This document shows, in pieces, positions 1 to 7,031 of a stretch of DNA of 10,668 nucleotides. Each line of letters starts with the position of its first letter. Position 1 is the first letter of the stretch. Origin of the DNA: Betaproteobacteria bacterium (GTDB lineage Bacteria > Pseudomonadota > Gammaproteobacteria > Burkholderiales > Burkholderiaceae); assembly GCA_018969885.1 (NCBI GenBank), contig JAGWXN010000098.1, positions 1-10,668 of the forward strand. Direction: 5' to 3'. The position numbers and the translations under genes are program-made. The notes under the pieces are model-generated. The model had not been told where the DNA came from. It ran no database searches and saw only the letters and a list, made by a program, of their open reading frames with translations.

Positions 1-586
1 CCGAGGCCACCAGCGTAGCCCAGGCGACGCCCAGTGCCACTCGCAGGGCAGTGAGGATGTGAGGCATGGTGAGCGGAACGATCACCTTAAAAAAAATCTC
101 GAGGTCGCTCGCGCCGAGCGTTCGCGCCACCTTGATGAAGATCGGGCTGATCTGGGCGACACCCTCGTACATGACGATCACGCCCGCGAAAAAACTCGCG
201 TAGAAAAGAATGATCACCTTGGCTGGCTCATCGATACCGAAATACACAACCACCAGCGGGATCAAGGCGATCGGTGGCAACGCCCTGAAAAAATTGATGA
301 GCGGATCGAGGAAGGTCCGTGCGTTGCGATACCAACCGATCAGGAACCCGACCGGCACGGCAAGCAAGATGCCCAGCAGCACGCCCAGGGTGACACGCTG
401 AGTTGAGCGCAGGATATCGACCGCGAGCCGGTCCCCGAAGAGCAGGCTTGTGAGCTTGCTGCCGACCTGCGCGGGTGTGGGCATCAGGCCCGGATTCACC
501 AAGCCCGACACGGCGACTGTGTGCCAGACTGCGATCAGCAGGCACCAGGGCAAAACGAGAAGCGCGGCATGGCGCAGACGCTTCAA
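1..586 (-). CDS. SsuC/TauC-type ABC transporter permease (3' end outside window)
   Basis: This is the inner-membrane permease of an ABC importer of the nitrate/sulfonate/taurine class. Read leftward it gives 195 open codons and continues past the window edge, so about 55-85 residues of a normal 250-280 are missing. The N-terminus has a hydrophobic segment (residues ~7-24), followed by the periplasmic stretch and typical helices such as TLGVLLGILLAVPVGFLIGW. The cytoplasmic ATPase-contact (EAA) loop reads VARTLGASDLEIFFKVIVP and leads into RVALGVAWATLVAS, a strong family hallmark. I chose the TTG at 586 because GGAG lies 9 bases upstream (596-599) and no ATG fits the frame near the start. An 8-base T run on the coding strand (89-96) is read through in frame. 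The gene diverges from the UxaA-type pair. Family assignment is firm. Substrate is unknown: sulfonates, taurine, nitrate, thiamine precursors and others use such permeases. Confidence 0.9.
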   Translation of the reverse strand, partial: MKRLRHAALLVLPWCLLIAVWHTVAVSGLVNPGLMPTPAQVGSKLTSLLFGDRLAVDILRSTQRVTLGVLLGILLAVPVGFLIGWYRNARTFLDPLINFFRALPPIALIPLVVVYFGIDEPAKVIILFYASFFAGVIVMYEGVAQISPIFIKVARTLGASDLEIFFKVIVPLTMPHILTALRVALGVAWATLVAS

Positions 587-682
587 GATGACTGTCTCCG
601 GGATTGTTGTGGTTTGGCGGCGAAGATACACTAGAAGCGCTCGCAAAACATCCTGCTGATTCAAGTTTGAAAGGCCCACCGC
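587..682. promoter_or_regulatory. Divergent intergenic region with a weak sigma70-like promoter
   Basis: These 96 bases separate two divergent genes and should hold promoters for both. For the rightward gene a weak candidate is TTGTTG (604-609), a 17-base spacer and TACACT (627-632), matching the sigma70 consensus at 3/6 and 4/6 positions. AAAGG at 670-674 is the likely ribosome site for the GTG at 683. GGAG at 596-599 serves the leftward permease. I saw no convincing leftward promoter and no clear operator. The short palindrome AGCGCT (636-641) is too small to interpret. Confidence 0.35.
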
Positions 683-925
683 GTGCCGCGAATCGCGCTT
701 CAGGTTCACCCCTCTGACAATGTCGTCACGCTGATCGATTCTCTGATTGACGAAACGCGTACGCGCTGCGGGCTCACGCTGCGCGGGCCGATCGCGTTCG
801 GCCACAAGGCGGCCTCACAGGACATCGCCGAGGGCGAACCTGTCATCAAGTATGGGGTTGTCATCGGGCTTGCTACGCGATCGATCGCAACGGGTGAGCA
901 TGTCCATGTCCACAACTGCCGCTGA
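683..925 (+). CDS. UxaA-family hydro-lyase, small SAF-domain subunit
   Basis: An 80-residue protein consisting of one SAF domain, the N-terminal part of altronate dehydratase (UxaA) and galactarate dehydratase (GarD), encoded here as a separate gene. Visible family features are VHPSDNV (8-14), an FGHK turn (39-42), EPVIKYG (52-58), IGLATR (61-66) and the closing GEHVHVHN (71-78). The His-rich end is a family signature expected near the active site. The GTG start follows AAAGG with 8 bases spacing. The large subunit begins inside the last codons of this gene, so the two are surely co-translated and form one enzyme. Separate small and large subunits are also the arrangement of (2R)-sulfolactate sulfo-lyase SuyAB, so the reaction could be loss of sulfite rather than water. 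Family is confident; substrate is not determined. Confidence 0.88.
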   Translation: MPRIALQVHPSDNVVTLIDSLIDETRTRCGLTLRGPIAFGHKAASQDIAEGEPVIKYGVVIGLATRSIATGEHVHVHNCR

Positions 926-2108
926 ATCATCGCCGGGGTTTGCCGGCTATCGCCGGGCTGATGGTCGAGCAGGGGTTCGCAATCACCTTGCGCTGATATC
1001 CACCGTGGCGCTTGCCAATCGCATCGCGGAGCTGTCGGCGGCACAGTTCAACGCATCTCCAGCCCCTGGCAACGATCCCGTCCTGCTGGTGCGAGGCGAG
1101 TTTCAGCGCGGGCTGCAAACGCAGGACGCAGTGCTACAGGACGAGGTGCTGTTCAGGCTCATCACCCATCCCAATATCGGTGCGGCAGTCGTGCTGTGCC
1201 ATGACCGGAGCGCCGCGCACCGATGGGCGCAGCGGCTTGCAAGCGGCCCCACCCCGGCGCGCGTCCTTGCGGTGATGGAACATCACGGCATTCACGATGC
1301 CATCACTCAAACCGTGACAGCGCTTGGTCAACTCGCATCGCTCCTTCAACCCATGCAGCGCGCATGGTGCCCGTTTTCCCAACTCACCTTCGCACTCGAA
1401 TGTGGTGGCTCTGATGCCTCAAGTGCAGTGTGCTCCAATCCGGCGATCGGTCGCTTCGTAGACCGTGCAGTCGCGCTCGGGTCGAGCGTGATCGTGTCCG
1501 AAACCGCAGAGTTCATCGGCGGCGAAGACGTGGTGCGCGCGCAGTCGGCCAACCCCGACATTGCCCGAAGGATCATCGAGCGGATCGCGCTCACCGAATC
1601 ACGCATGACCAGCGACGGTGACCGCTATCGGGGCACCAACCCGACAGCGGAAAACATTGAGGCCGGCCTCACCACGCTCATCGAAAAGACCATGGGCGCG
1701 CTGTGTAAGATCGGTCGTGCACCGTTTGTAGACTGCCTGGACTTTGGGCAGGCGCCCTCGCGGCCGGGGCTGTCTTTCATGGACACGCCGTTCTTTAGCC
1801 CCTGCTCGATCACCGGAATGGTGGCCGCCGGTGCACAGATCACCCTGTTCTCGATGGGCGTGTTCAATCCGTCGGGCAATCCACTCGCCCCCACGATCAA
1901 GGTTTGCGGCAATCCCGATACGGTCCAACGATGGTCGGACGGAATTGACGTTGCGCTGGTCGATTTGATCGAAGGCCGGATCGATCTCGATGAAGCGGCT
2001 GACCGGGTATTCGCAGCGGTTCTTGAGGTGGCCAATGGTGCCCGGCCCCACACCGAGTCGTGGGGCGAGGGTCAGTTCATCATTCCGCGCCTGCTCCCAT
2101 CCTTCTGA
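906..2108 (+). CDS. UxaA-family hydro-lyase, large catalytic subunit
   Basis: A 400-residue catalytic subunit of the altronate/galactarate dehydratase family. These enzymes eliminate water (or sulfite in SuyB) from sugar-acid-like hydroxy acids, usually with a bound metal. Signatures in order: GYRRADGRAGVRN (14-26), ECGGSDASS (165-173), SNPAIG (177-182), VSETAEFIGGE (197-207), TNPTAENIEAGLTTLIEK in the middle, then FMDTP, SITGMVAAGAQITLF and PTIKVCGNP. The open frame extends upstream to 747, but homology begins only after ~940. ATG 906 is chosen because GGTGA at 893-897 sits 8 bases before it; ATG 900 is in the same frame and would add two residues. The gene overlaps the small-subunit gene by 20 bases. 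Members without the SAF domain fused depend on the small partner. The C-terminal SMGVFNPSGN replaces the more usual glycine-rich TTGRGS-type segment, which hints at a non-standard substrate (inference). Confidence 0.9.
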   Translation: MSTTAAESSPGFAGYRRADGRAGVRNHLALISTVALANRIAELSAAQFNASPAPGNDPVLLVRGEFQRGLQTQDAVLQDEVLFRLITHPNIGAAVVLCHDRSAAHRWAQRLASGPTPARVLAVMEHHGIHDAITQTVTALGQLASLLQPMQRAWCPFSQLTFALECGGSDASSAVCSNPAIGRFVDRAVALGSSVIVSETAEFIGGEDVVRAQSANPDIARRIIERIALTESRMTSDGDRYRGTNPTAENIEAGLTTLIEKTMGALCKIGRAPFVDCLDFGQAPSRPGLSFMDTPFFSPCSITGMVAAGAQITLFSMGVFNPSGNPLAPTIKVCGNPDTVQRWSDGIDVALVDLIEGRIDLDEAADRVFAAVLEVANGARPHTESWGEGQFIIPRLLPSF

Positions 2109-2246
2109 GCCCGTGTTAACGGGGGGCCATTATCGCGGTGCGATCGCGCCCGATCCCGCCTCGGGCCCATGTCCACAGCCCGATGGGGGCGATGAGGTTC
2201 GCGGACCCTCACGCCGGTTAGCCTTCCTTTTTTTCGGAGGTTCGTC
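2109..2246. other. Intergenic leader between the UxaA pair and the transport operon
   Basis: These 138 bases carry no convincing gene. A 6-bp GC stem with a 7-base loop (2148-2153 with 2161-2166) and an imperfect stem at 2194-2210 could form in RNA. Neither is directly followed by a T run, so I do not call a Rho-independent terminator. Seven T's (2228-2234) sit just before the GGAGG ribosome site (2236-2240) of the next gene. The promoter of the downstream operon is likely here, but I could not pick a clear -35/-10 pair. Confidence 0.4.
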
Positions 2247-3212
2247 GTGCGCCGTTCCATTCTCATTATCGCGAGTTGCATCGGGCTATCTTCAGCGGGG
2301 CCCGCGCTGTCGCAGCCCTTTCCCGCCCGACCGGTCAGTCTGGTGGTCCCTGCCCCACCCGGCGGTATCGTCGACTCCACTGCCCGCATGGTGGCTGACC
2401 CCATGGGACGGCTCCTGGGTCAGCCGGTTGTGGTGGATAACCGCGGCGGCGCGAGCGGCAATATCGGCTATGCGCATGTGGCGCGTGCCACGCCAGATGG
2501 CTATACCTTGCTTACGTCGTATTCGGCCTTTCACCTGGCCAATCCGGTACTGATGCAGGGTCTCAACTGGGCGCATAAGGACTTCGCACCGATCGGCATG
2601 GTTGCGGTGGCCACCAATGTGATTGCGGTTCACCCGTCAGTGCGCGCCGAGACGCTGGCCGAACTCATCGAGCTTCTGAAACGCGAACCCAACAAACTGA
2701 ACTATGCATCACAGGGCAATGGCTCCTTGGCTCACATCGGAACCGAGCTCTTCAAACTCCAGACCAGCACCCAGATGCTGCACATACCGTATCGCGGGTC
2801 AGGCCCCGCCATGCAGGATCTGCTGGCCGGGCAGGTTCAACTCTTCATCACGACGCCCCCCTCGGTGATGCAGCATGTGCAGAGCGGCAAGCTGCGCGGG
2901 CTCGCCATCACAGGAAAGAACCGGCATCCCGGGCTACCGGCAGTGCCCACCACGGCGGAGGCGGGTCTGGCGGGCTTCGAACTTGAGGGCTGGGTGGCCC
3001 TGTTCGCCCCGGCGAACACGCCGGCCGATGCGCTCGCGCGGCTCACGGCTGCGCTTCGCGAGTCGCTCGAGCAGGACGACACGCGCAAGCGCGCTGCGGC
3101 CGCGGGCGTCGAAATTCGGTTTGTTGATCCAGAAGCGCTGGCATCGCTGGTACGATCAGAGTCGGAATCATGGATGCGAGTCATCCGGACGGCAAACATC
3201 CGGGCTGATTAA
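2247..3212 (+). CDS. Bug/TctC-family periplasmic solute-binding protein
   Basis: A 321-residue periplasmic receptor of the Bug (tripartite tricarboxylate transporter receptor, TctC) family, full length for the family. It has a Sec signal peptide (RR, hydrophobic ILIIASCIGL, likely cleavage after ALS at residue 22). The mature part opens with PFPARPVSLVVPAPPGG and D43, the loop that binds the ligand carboxylate. VVVDNRGGASGNIG and PDGYTLL follow. The second-lobe signature YRGSGPAMQDLLAGQV and the late VPTTAEAG are also present. The GTG start has a strong GGAGG 6 bases upstream. No TctA/TctB membrane partners are in the window, which is common for orphan Bug proteins. These may use a distant transporter or act as sensors. 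Known ligands include carboxylates, amino acids, nicotinate and others; the ligand here cannot be read from the sequence. It lies 34 bases before an unrelated ABC binding-protein gene. Confidence 0.93.
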   Translation: MRRSILIIASCIGLSSAGPALSQPFPARPVSLVVPAPPGGIVDSTARMVADPMGRLLGQPVVVDNRGGASGNIGYAHVARATPDGYTLLTSYSAFHLANPVLMQGLNWAHKDFAPIGMVAVATNVIAVHPSVRAETLAELIELLKREPNKLNYASQGNGSLAHIGTELFKLQTSTQMLHIPYRGSGPAMQDLLAGQVQLFITTPPSVMQHVQSGKLRGLAITGKNRHPGLPAVPTTAEAGLAGFELEGWVALFAPANTPADALARLTAALRESLEQDDTRKRAAAAGVEIRFVDPEALASLVRSESESWMRVIRTANIRAD

Positions 3213-3246
3213 CGCGCCGATCACTCGCTATAACAGGGAGACTTCG

Positions 3247-4308
3247 TTGAACGCCAGCCAGACCTCTGTCCAGTTCAGTGCCGCGCGCCGGCGCTTTGCC
3301 AGCGCATCCGCGGCCACCGCTTCCCTCGCCGGTTTTCCGGCGATCGTGCGGGCACAGACCAAGACCATCACCACCACAGCTTTCGGCGGTATCTATGAAA
3401 AGCATTACCGCACCCACGTCATCGAACCTTGGGAAAAGCGTTCCGGCTTCAAGGTCAACCTGATCACCACGGGCGGGGCCGATCAGTGGCTCACCAGCGC
3501 AATGGTCAACAAAGCGCGCCCGGAAATCGACCTGCCGTTTTTGTCGCTGCCCGTCACCCATACCGCCATCCGTACCGACGGCGTGTTTCTTGACTTGGAC
3601 GAAAAGCTGATCCCCAATGCCAGCCAGATCGATCCGCTCTTTTTCGACTATTTCGATCGCAAGGCAATCGGCTTTAACTATGCTCCATTTGGGCTTTTTT
3701 ATCGTACGGACCAGATCCGTAACGCGCCCAGCAGCTGGAGTGACCTCTGGCGAGCCGAGCATGCGGGGAAAATTCTTCTGCCCGACACGACCTCGGGCGG
3801 TGCTGAGGAAACTGTGGTGATCGCTGCCAGTCTCAATGGCGGCAGCGTGACCAACCTCGATCCGGGCTGGGCAGCGCTTCGCAGGCTCAAGCCGGCTGTT
3901 CAACGTTTCTTCAAAAACAATAACGAGCCCGTTCCCATTCTTCAGCGTGGCGAGGCCGCCATTGGCGCGTGGTATAGCGCACGCGTTTTCATGCTCAAGG
4001 ACACCGGCGTGCCGGTCGAATTCGTGACACCCAAGGAAGGCGCACCGATCGGCGTGCTGAGCTTTCACGTGGCTCGCAACGCCGCGCAGCGCGACGCCGC
4101 ACTCGATTTCGTCAATTTCGCACTTTCCAAGACACCGCAGGAAGGCTTCGGCAACGCGATCGAATATGGCGTCTGCAACCGCGAGGCGGTCTTTACAGGT
4201 CGGGCACGCGAGCGTGTCACGCCCCACAGCCAGTTGATGCGAATCGATTGGCGAAAGGTCGACATCGCAAAGATCAGCGAACGCTTCCGCCGGGAAATCA
4301 CCAGCTGA
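3247..4308 (+). CDS. ABC importer periplasmic binding protein, PotD/Fe3+-type, Tat-like signal
   Basis: A 353-residue extracellular solute-binding protein of the spermidine/putrescine and iron(III) importer group. The N-terminus has an ARRRFA twin-arginine pattern (residues 13-18), a weakly hydrophobic Ala-rich stretch and a cleavage site at VRA|Q (36/37), so export by Tat in folded form is likely. The mature part starts TKTITTTAFGGIYEKHY, followed by the two-lobe binding-protein pattern: FNYAPFGLFYRTDQI, SSWSDLWRAEHAGKILLPD, then ERF-type helices at the C-terminus. TTG 3247 is chosen because AGGGAG (3235-3240) precedes it by 6 bases and it exposes the complete signal. The frame is open much further upstream, but that part overlaps the Bug gene and lacks homology. 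Two permeases and an ATPase follow directly, giving a complete importer. Ligand is unknown; this group takes polyamines, metal complexes, 2-aminoethylphosphonate, opine-like compounds and others. Confidence 0.9.
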   Translation: MNASQTSVQFSAARRRFASASAATASLAGFPAIVRAQTKTITTTAFGGIYEKHYRTHVIEPWEKRSGFKVNLITTGGADQWLTSAMVNKARPEIDLPFLSLPVTHTAIRTDGVFLDLDEKLIPNASQIDPLFFDYFDRKAIGFNYAPFGLFYRTDQIRNAPSSWSDLWRAEHAGKILLPDTTSGGAEETVVIAASLNGGSVTNLDPGWAALRRLKPAVQRFFKNNNEPVPILQRGEAAIGAWYSARVFMLKDTGVPVEFVTPKEGAPIGVLSFHVARNAAQRDAALDFVNFALSKTPQEGFGNAIEYGVCNREAVFTGRARERVTPHSQLMRIDWRKVDIAKISERFRREITS

Positions 4309-4315
4309 TCCGGGC

Positions 4316-5188
4316 ATGGCCACAGAGCGGATCGCAGCCCCCGACTCAACCTGGCTTGCACTGCCGGCGATACTGCTGATTGCGGCGTTCGTCGCAGTGC
4401 CCTGCCTGGGGTTGCTGCTTCTCAGTCTGTCCACAGGTTTTCGGCCCGGCGACGGGTGGGAGACGCTCCTGTCTGGGCCTCTGGGGTTCGATCACTACCG
4501 GCGAATGCTGGGCGATGGGTTTGTGCTCGGCAGACTCATCCGGACGCTTGCCGTGAGCGCCGCGGTCACCGTGCTCACGCTCGCTATGGGCATTCCGCTT
4601 GCCCTGGCCTGCTGGCAGAGCCGAGGCCCGCTTCGCAATCTGCTGGTCTATGCGTCAGTATTGCCACTCCTCATCAGCGTGGTGGTGAGCGCCTATGGCT
4701 GGAGTGTTCTACTCGGCCGAAAAGGGCTCATCAACGAGGCACTGACGGCGCTCGGTCTGATCAGCCAGCCGCTCAAATTGATGCACTCCGATCTGGGAAT
4801 CGTGATCGGCCTCACGCATATCCTGCTGCCCTTCATGGTGCTGAGCGTGCTCGCGTCGCTCGAGCGCATTCCACGTGCTTTACTGGAGGCCGCCTCCACC
4901 CTCGGCGCCAACCGCTGGCGGACGCACTTGCTCATCACACTGCCACTTGCTCGTTCCGGTCTACGCAGCGGTGTCCTGCTGGTGTTCACACTGGCCATGT
5001 GTGCATTCGTCACACCCGCAGTGCTCGGCGGAAACGGTACACCTGTCTTTCCTATGGTGATCTACGAACAGTTCTCGGCATCTTTTCAATGGGCCTACGG
5101 GGCGGCACTCTCCATCATGTTGCTCATCGTGATGCTGCTGCTGGTCGCGGGTTTTCTGGCGCTGTCTGGAACCCGGCGGCCAGCATGA
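4316..5188 (+). CDS. ABC importer permease 1 (PotB-like)
   Basis: A 290-residue inner-membrane permease with about six transmembrane helices (approximately 13-38, 75-99, 108-132, 158-181, 217-238 and 260-284). The ATPase-contact loop is a textbook EAA motif: EAA at 191-193, G197, I207 and LP 209-210 within EAASTLGANRWRTHLLITLP. It belongs to the PotB-like half of polyamine/iron-type importers, normally paired with a PotC-like partner as here. It starts 7 bases after the binding-protein stop. The ribosome site is weak, so translational coupling to the upstream gene is likely. Its last bases overlap the second permease in an ATGA. Length is normal, and no residue expected in the EAA loop is missing. 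Confidence 0.94.
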   Translation: MATERIAAPDSTWLALPAILLIAAFVAVPCLGLLLLSLSTGFRPGDGWETLLSGPLGFDHYRRMLGDGFVLGRLIRTLAVSAAVTVLTLAMGIPLALACWQSRGPLRNLLVYASVLPLLISVVVSAYGWSVLLGRKGLINEALTALGLISQPLKLMHSDLGIVIGLTHILLPFMVLSVLASLERIPRALLEAASTLGANRWRTHLLITLPLARSGLRSGVLLVFTLAMCAFVTPAVLGGNGTPVFPMVIYEQFSASFQWAYGAALSIMLLIVMLLLVAGFLALSGTRRPA

Positions 5189-5973
5189 GAACGCTCGCCG
5201 CATTCCTCGGAGTCGTCTGGCTGAGCGCAGTAGTCGGCTTTGTGCTCTCGCCGCTTCTGATCGCGCTGGTGGTGGCGTTTTCCGACAGCGAATTGATCGG
5301 CTTTCCAATCAGCAGTTACAGCATCCGCTGGTTCGCTGCCGCCTGGCAAAAGGAAATTTTCTGGCGATCGGCACTCAACAGCCTTTGGCTCGCTCTGGCA
5401 GCCGTTGCGGTCGCCGGACCGCTGGGCCTCGCCGCAGCCCTTGCGATTCGCCGCGCGCCTGCGCGGATCGCACAGCCGATCGAAACCATGCTGATGCTGC
5501 CGCTGCTGGTGCCGGCAATCGTCCTGAGCCTCTCGCTCCTGGTGGCCTCGGTGCTAACCGGCGTCACCGATGCGCCGCTCCGACTTTGGGCTGCCCACAG
5601 CGTCGTGGTGCTGCCTTATGTGGTCCGAACCTGTCTGGCGAGCCTTGGCAGCATGCCCCGCCAAGTTGAGGAAGCCGCACGCACCCTGGGGGCCGACCGC
5701 TGGCGCGTCTTTCGCCACATCACGCTGCCGCTGATCAGGCCTGGGCTCTTCGCCGGATGCGCCTTCGCATTCATTTTGTCGTTCGACAATGTCTCGGTAT
5801 CCCTGTTTCTCGTGAACCAGAAAACACCTACCCTACCCCTAGCCATCATGAATTACGTCGAGTACAACTTCGATCCAGGCGTAGCGGCAGTGTCCGCCAC
5901 CATGGTGATCCTGTCGCTGGCGGTCGCCTGGCTGATCGAACGATGGGTTGGCATTCGCAAGGTGCTCGGGTGA
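5185..5973 (+). CDS. ABC importer permease 2 (PotC-like)
   Basis: A 262-residue inner-membrane permease, the second half of the transmembrane channel. Helices lie at about 5-33, 62-88, 101-126, 134-156, 186-206 and 230-252. The EAA loop is intact: EEAARTLGADRWRVFRHITLP with EAA at 163-165, G169, I179 and LP 181-182. It is followed by FAFILSFDNVSVSLFL, a sequence characteristic of PotC-type subunits. The ATG at 5185 overlaps the previous stop by 4 bases (ATGA), which fixes the start and implies coupled translation. The frame is open upstream to 4456, but that part lies over permease 1 and has no membrane-protein character. The 3' end overlaps the ATPase start by 4 bases. Confidence 0.94.
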   Translation: MRTLAAFLGVVWLSAVVGFVLSPLLIALVVAFSDSELIGFPISSYSIRWFAAAWQKEIFWRSALNSLWLALAAVAVAGPLGLAAALAIRRAPARIAQPIETMLMLPLLVPAIVLSLSLLVASVLTGVTDAPLRLWAAHSVVVLPYVVRTCLASLGSMPRQVEEAARTLGADRWRVFRHITLPLIRPGLFAGCAFAFILSFDNVSVSLFLVNQKTPTLPLAIMNYVEYNFDPGVAAVSATMVILSLAVAWLIERWVGIRKVLG

Positions 5974-7031
5974 CTCAGTCTGCGCTCAGGTTAGATGCCG
6001 TCACCAAACGATTCGGCAGCACCGAGGCCGTCAGCCATCTGTCGCTCGAAGTCGCGCGCGGAGAGTTCGTCTCGCTGCTGGGGCCCAGTGGCTGCGGCAA
6101 GACCACCACCCTGCGCATGATCGCAGGGCTCGAGCGCCCCTCATCGGGAAGCATCCTGATCGCCGGCCATGACGTGTCCAACGTCCCTCCCGAAGCGCGA
6201 GACATCGGCATGGTGTTCCAGTCACTCGCGCTCTTTCCGCACATGACAGTCGCTGACAACGTTGCATTCGGGCTTCGGATGCGCGGGCGTGCCACCGACC
6301 GGTTGGCCGATGCGATCAAAGCGGCGTTAGCAAGGGTTCGCCTTCCAGGTTTCGAGGACCGCTATCCTGAATCGCTGTCGGGTGGTCAGCAGCAGCGTGT
6401 GGCGCTTGCTCGCGCGCTTGTCACATCGCCCGCAGTCCTGCTCCTTGACGAACCGTTCTCCGCGCTTGATCGCAGTCTGCGCGAGGAACTCACGCTTGAA
6501 TTCGCCGCACTGCTACGCGAAATCGGCGCGACCACGGTGTTTGTGACTCACGATCAGGAAGAAGCTTTCTCGATGAGCGACCGGGTTGCGGTCATTGACG
6601 GGGGACGGCTGATGCAGTGTGAGGCGCCGTCCCAAGTCTTTAGCCGCCCTGCCAGCGCCAGGGTGGCGCGGTTTGTCGGCATGAGCAACGTGTTGCCTGT
6701 CACCTATCAGGCGGACGGAGGCGTCCTATGTTGTCTAGGCGAGCTCCCCGCTCAATCAGGCGCAGGAGGTGCGCGCGCAACCCTGGTCGGATTCCGACCG
6801 GACGACATCGAGTTGGGAGCCAGCGTGCACGGCTCGACGGGCCTTCGGTTTACCGCACGTGTCAGCCGTAGCGTATTCCGGGGGCGGCAGGTTCAGCTCG
6901 ACCTGGAGCCCGAGCGGTGCCCGGACCATCCGCTTCGGATGATGGTCGAATCTGGACGCACCGTGCCTCCTACAGGCTCGGTTGAGGTGTTCACAATCGC
7001 CCGCGACCGCCTGCATCTTATGGAGAGCTAA
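5970..7031 (+). CDS. ABC importer ATPase (PotA/CysA-like) with C-terminal TOBE region
   Basis: A 353-residue cytoplasmic ATPase that drives the importer encoded upstream. All nucleotide-binding motifs are present: Walker A GPSGCGKT (38-45), Q-loop Q84, signature LSGGQQQR (136-143), Walker B LLLDE (157-161), D-loop SALD (164-167) and switch His H194 in VTHDQEEAFSMSDR. After ~residue 230 comes RPASARVARFVGMSNVLP and a regulatory TOBE-type domain with VGFRPDDIELG, as in PotA, FbpC and CysA, so the protein has the usual length for this group. GTG 5970 is chosen because it forms GTGA with the permease stop and AAGGTG lies just before. The frame is open upstream, but only over the permease gene. 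Two adjacent cysteines (VLCCLGE) in the C-terminal domain are unusual. The downstream hydrolase begins at the very next base after the stop. Confidence 0.95.
   Translation: MTQSALRLDAVTKRFGSTEAVSHLSLEVARGEFVSLLGPSGCGKTTTLRMIAGLERPSSGSILIAGHDVSNVPPEARDIGMVFQSLALFPHMTVADNVAFGLRMRGRATDRLADAIKAALARVRLPGFEDRYPESLSGGQQQRVALARALVTSPAVLLLDEPFSALDRSLREELTLEFAALLREIGATTVFVTHDQEEAFSMSDRVAVIDGGRLMQCEAPSQVFSRPASARVARFVGMSNVLPVTYQADGGVLCCLGELPAQSGAGGARATLVGFRPDDIELGASVHGSTGLRFTARVSRSVFRGRQVQLDLEPERCPDHPLRMMVESGRTVPPTGSVEVFTIARDRLHLMES

Noticed and set aside
89..96. 8-base A run in the left-edge permease as a possible frameshift or programmed slippage site
   Set aside because: The permease reads through in frame (EIFFKV) with the family loop intact on both sides, so no shift is needed.
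2148..2234. Rho-independent terminator after the UxaA pair
   Set aside because: The GC stems at 2148-2166 and 2194-2210 are not immediately followed by the T run, which starts at 2228.
2271..2282. Lipobox-like IASC in the Bug protein signal peptide (residues 8-11)
   Set aside because: Only ten residues precede the cysteine, too short for a lipoprotein signal, and a normal ALS|Q cleavage site follows at residue 22.
3181..4434. Long open frame (over 400 codons) antisense to the ABC binding-protein gene
   Set aside because: It is a by-product of GC-rich codon bias. The sense strand has a signal peptide, ribosome site and family motifs; the antisense translation has none.
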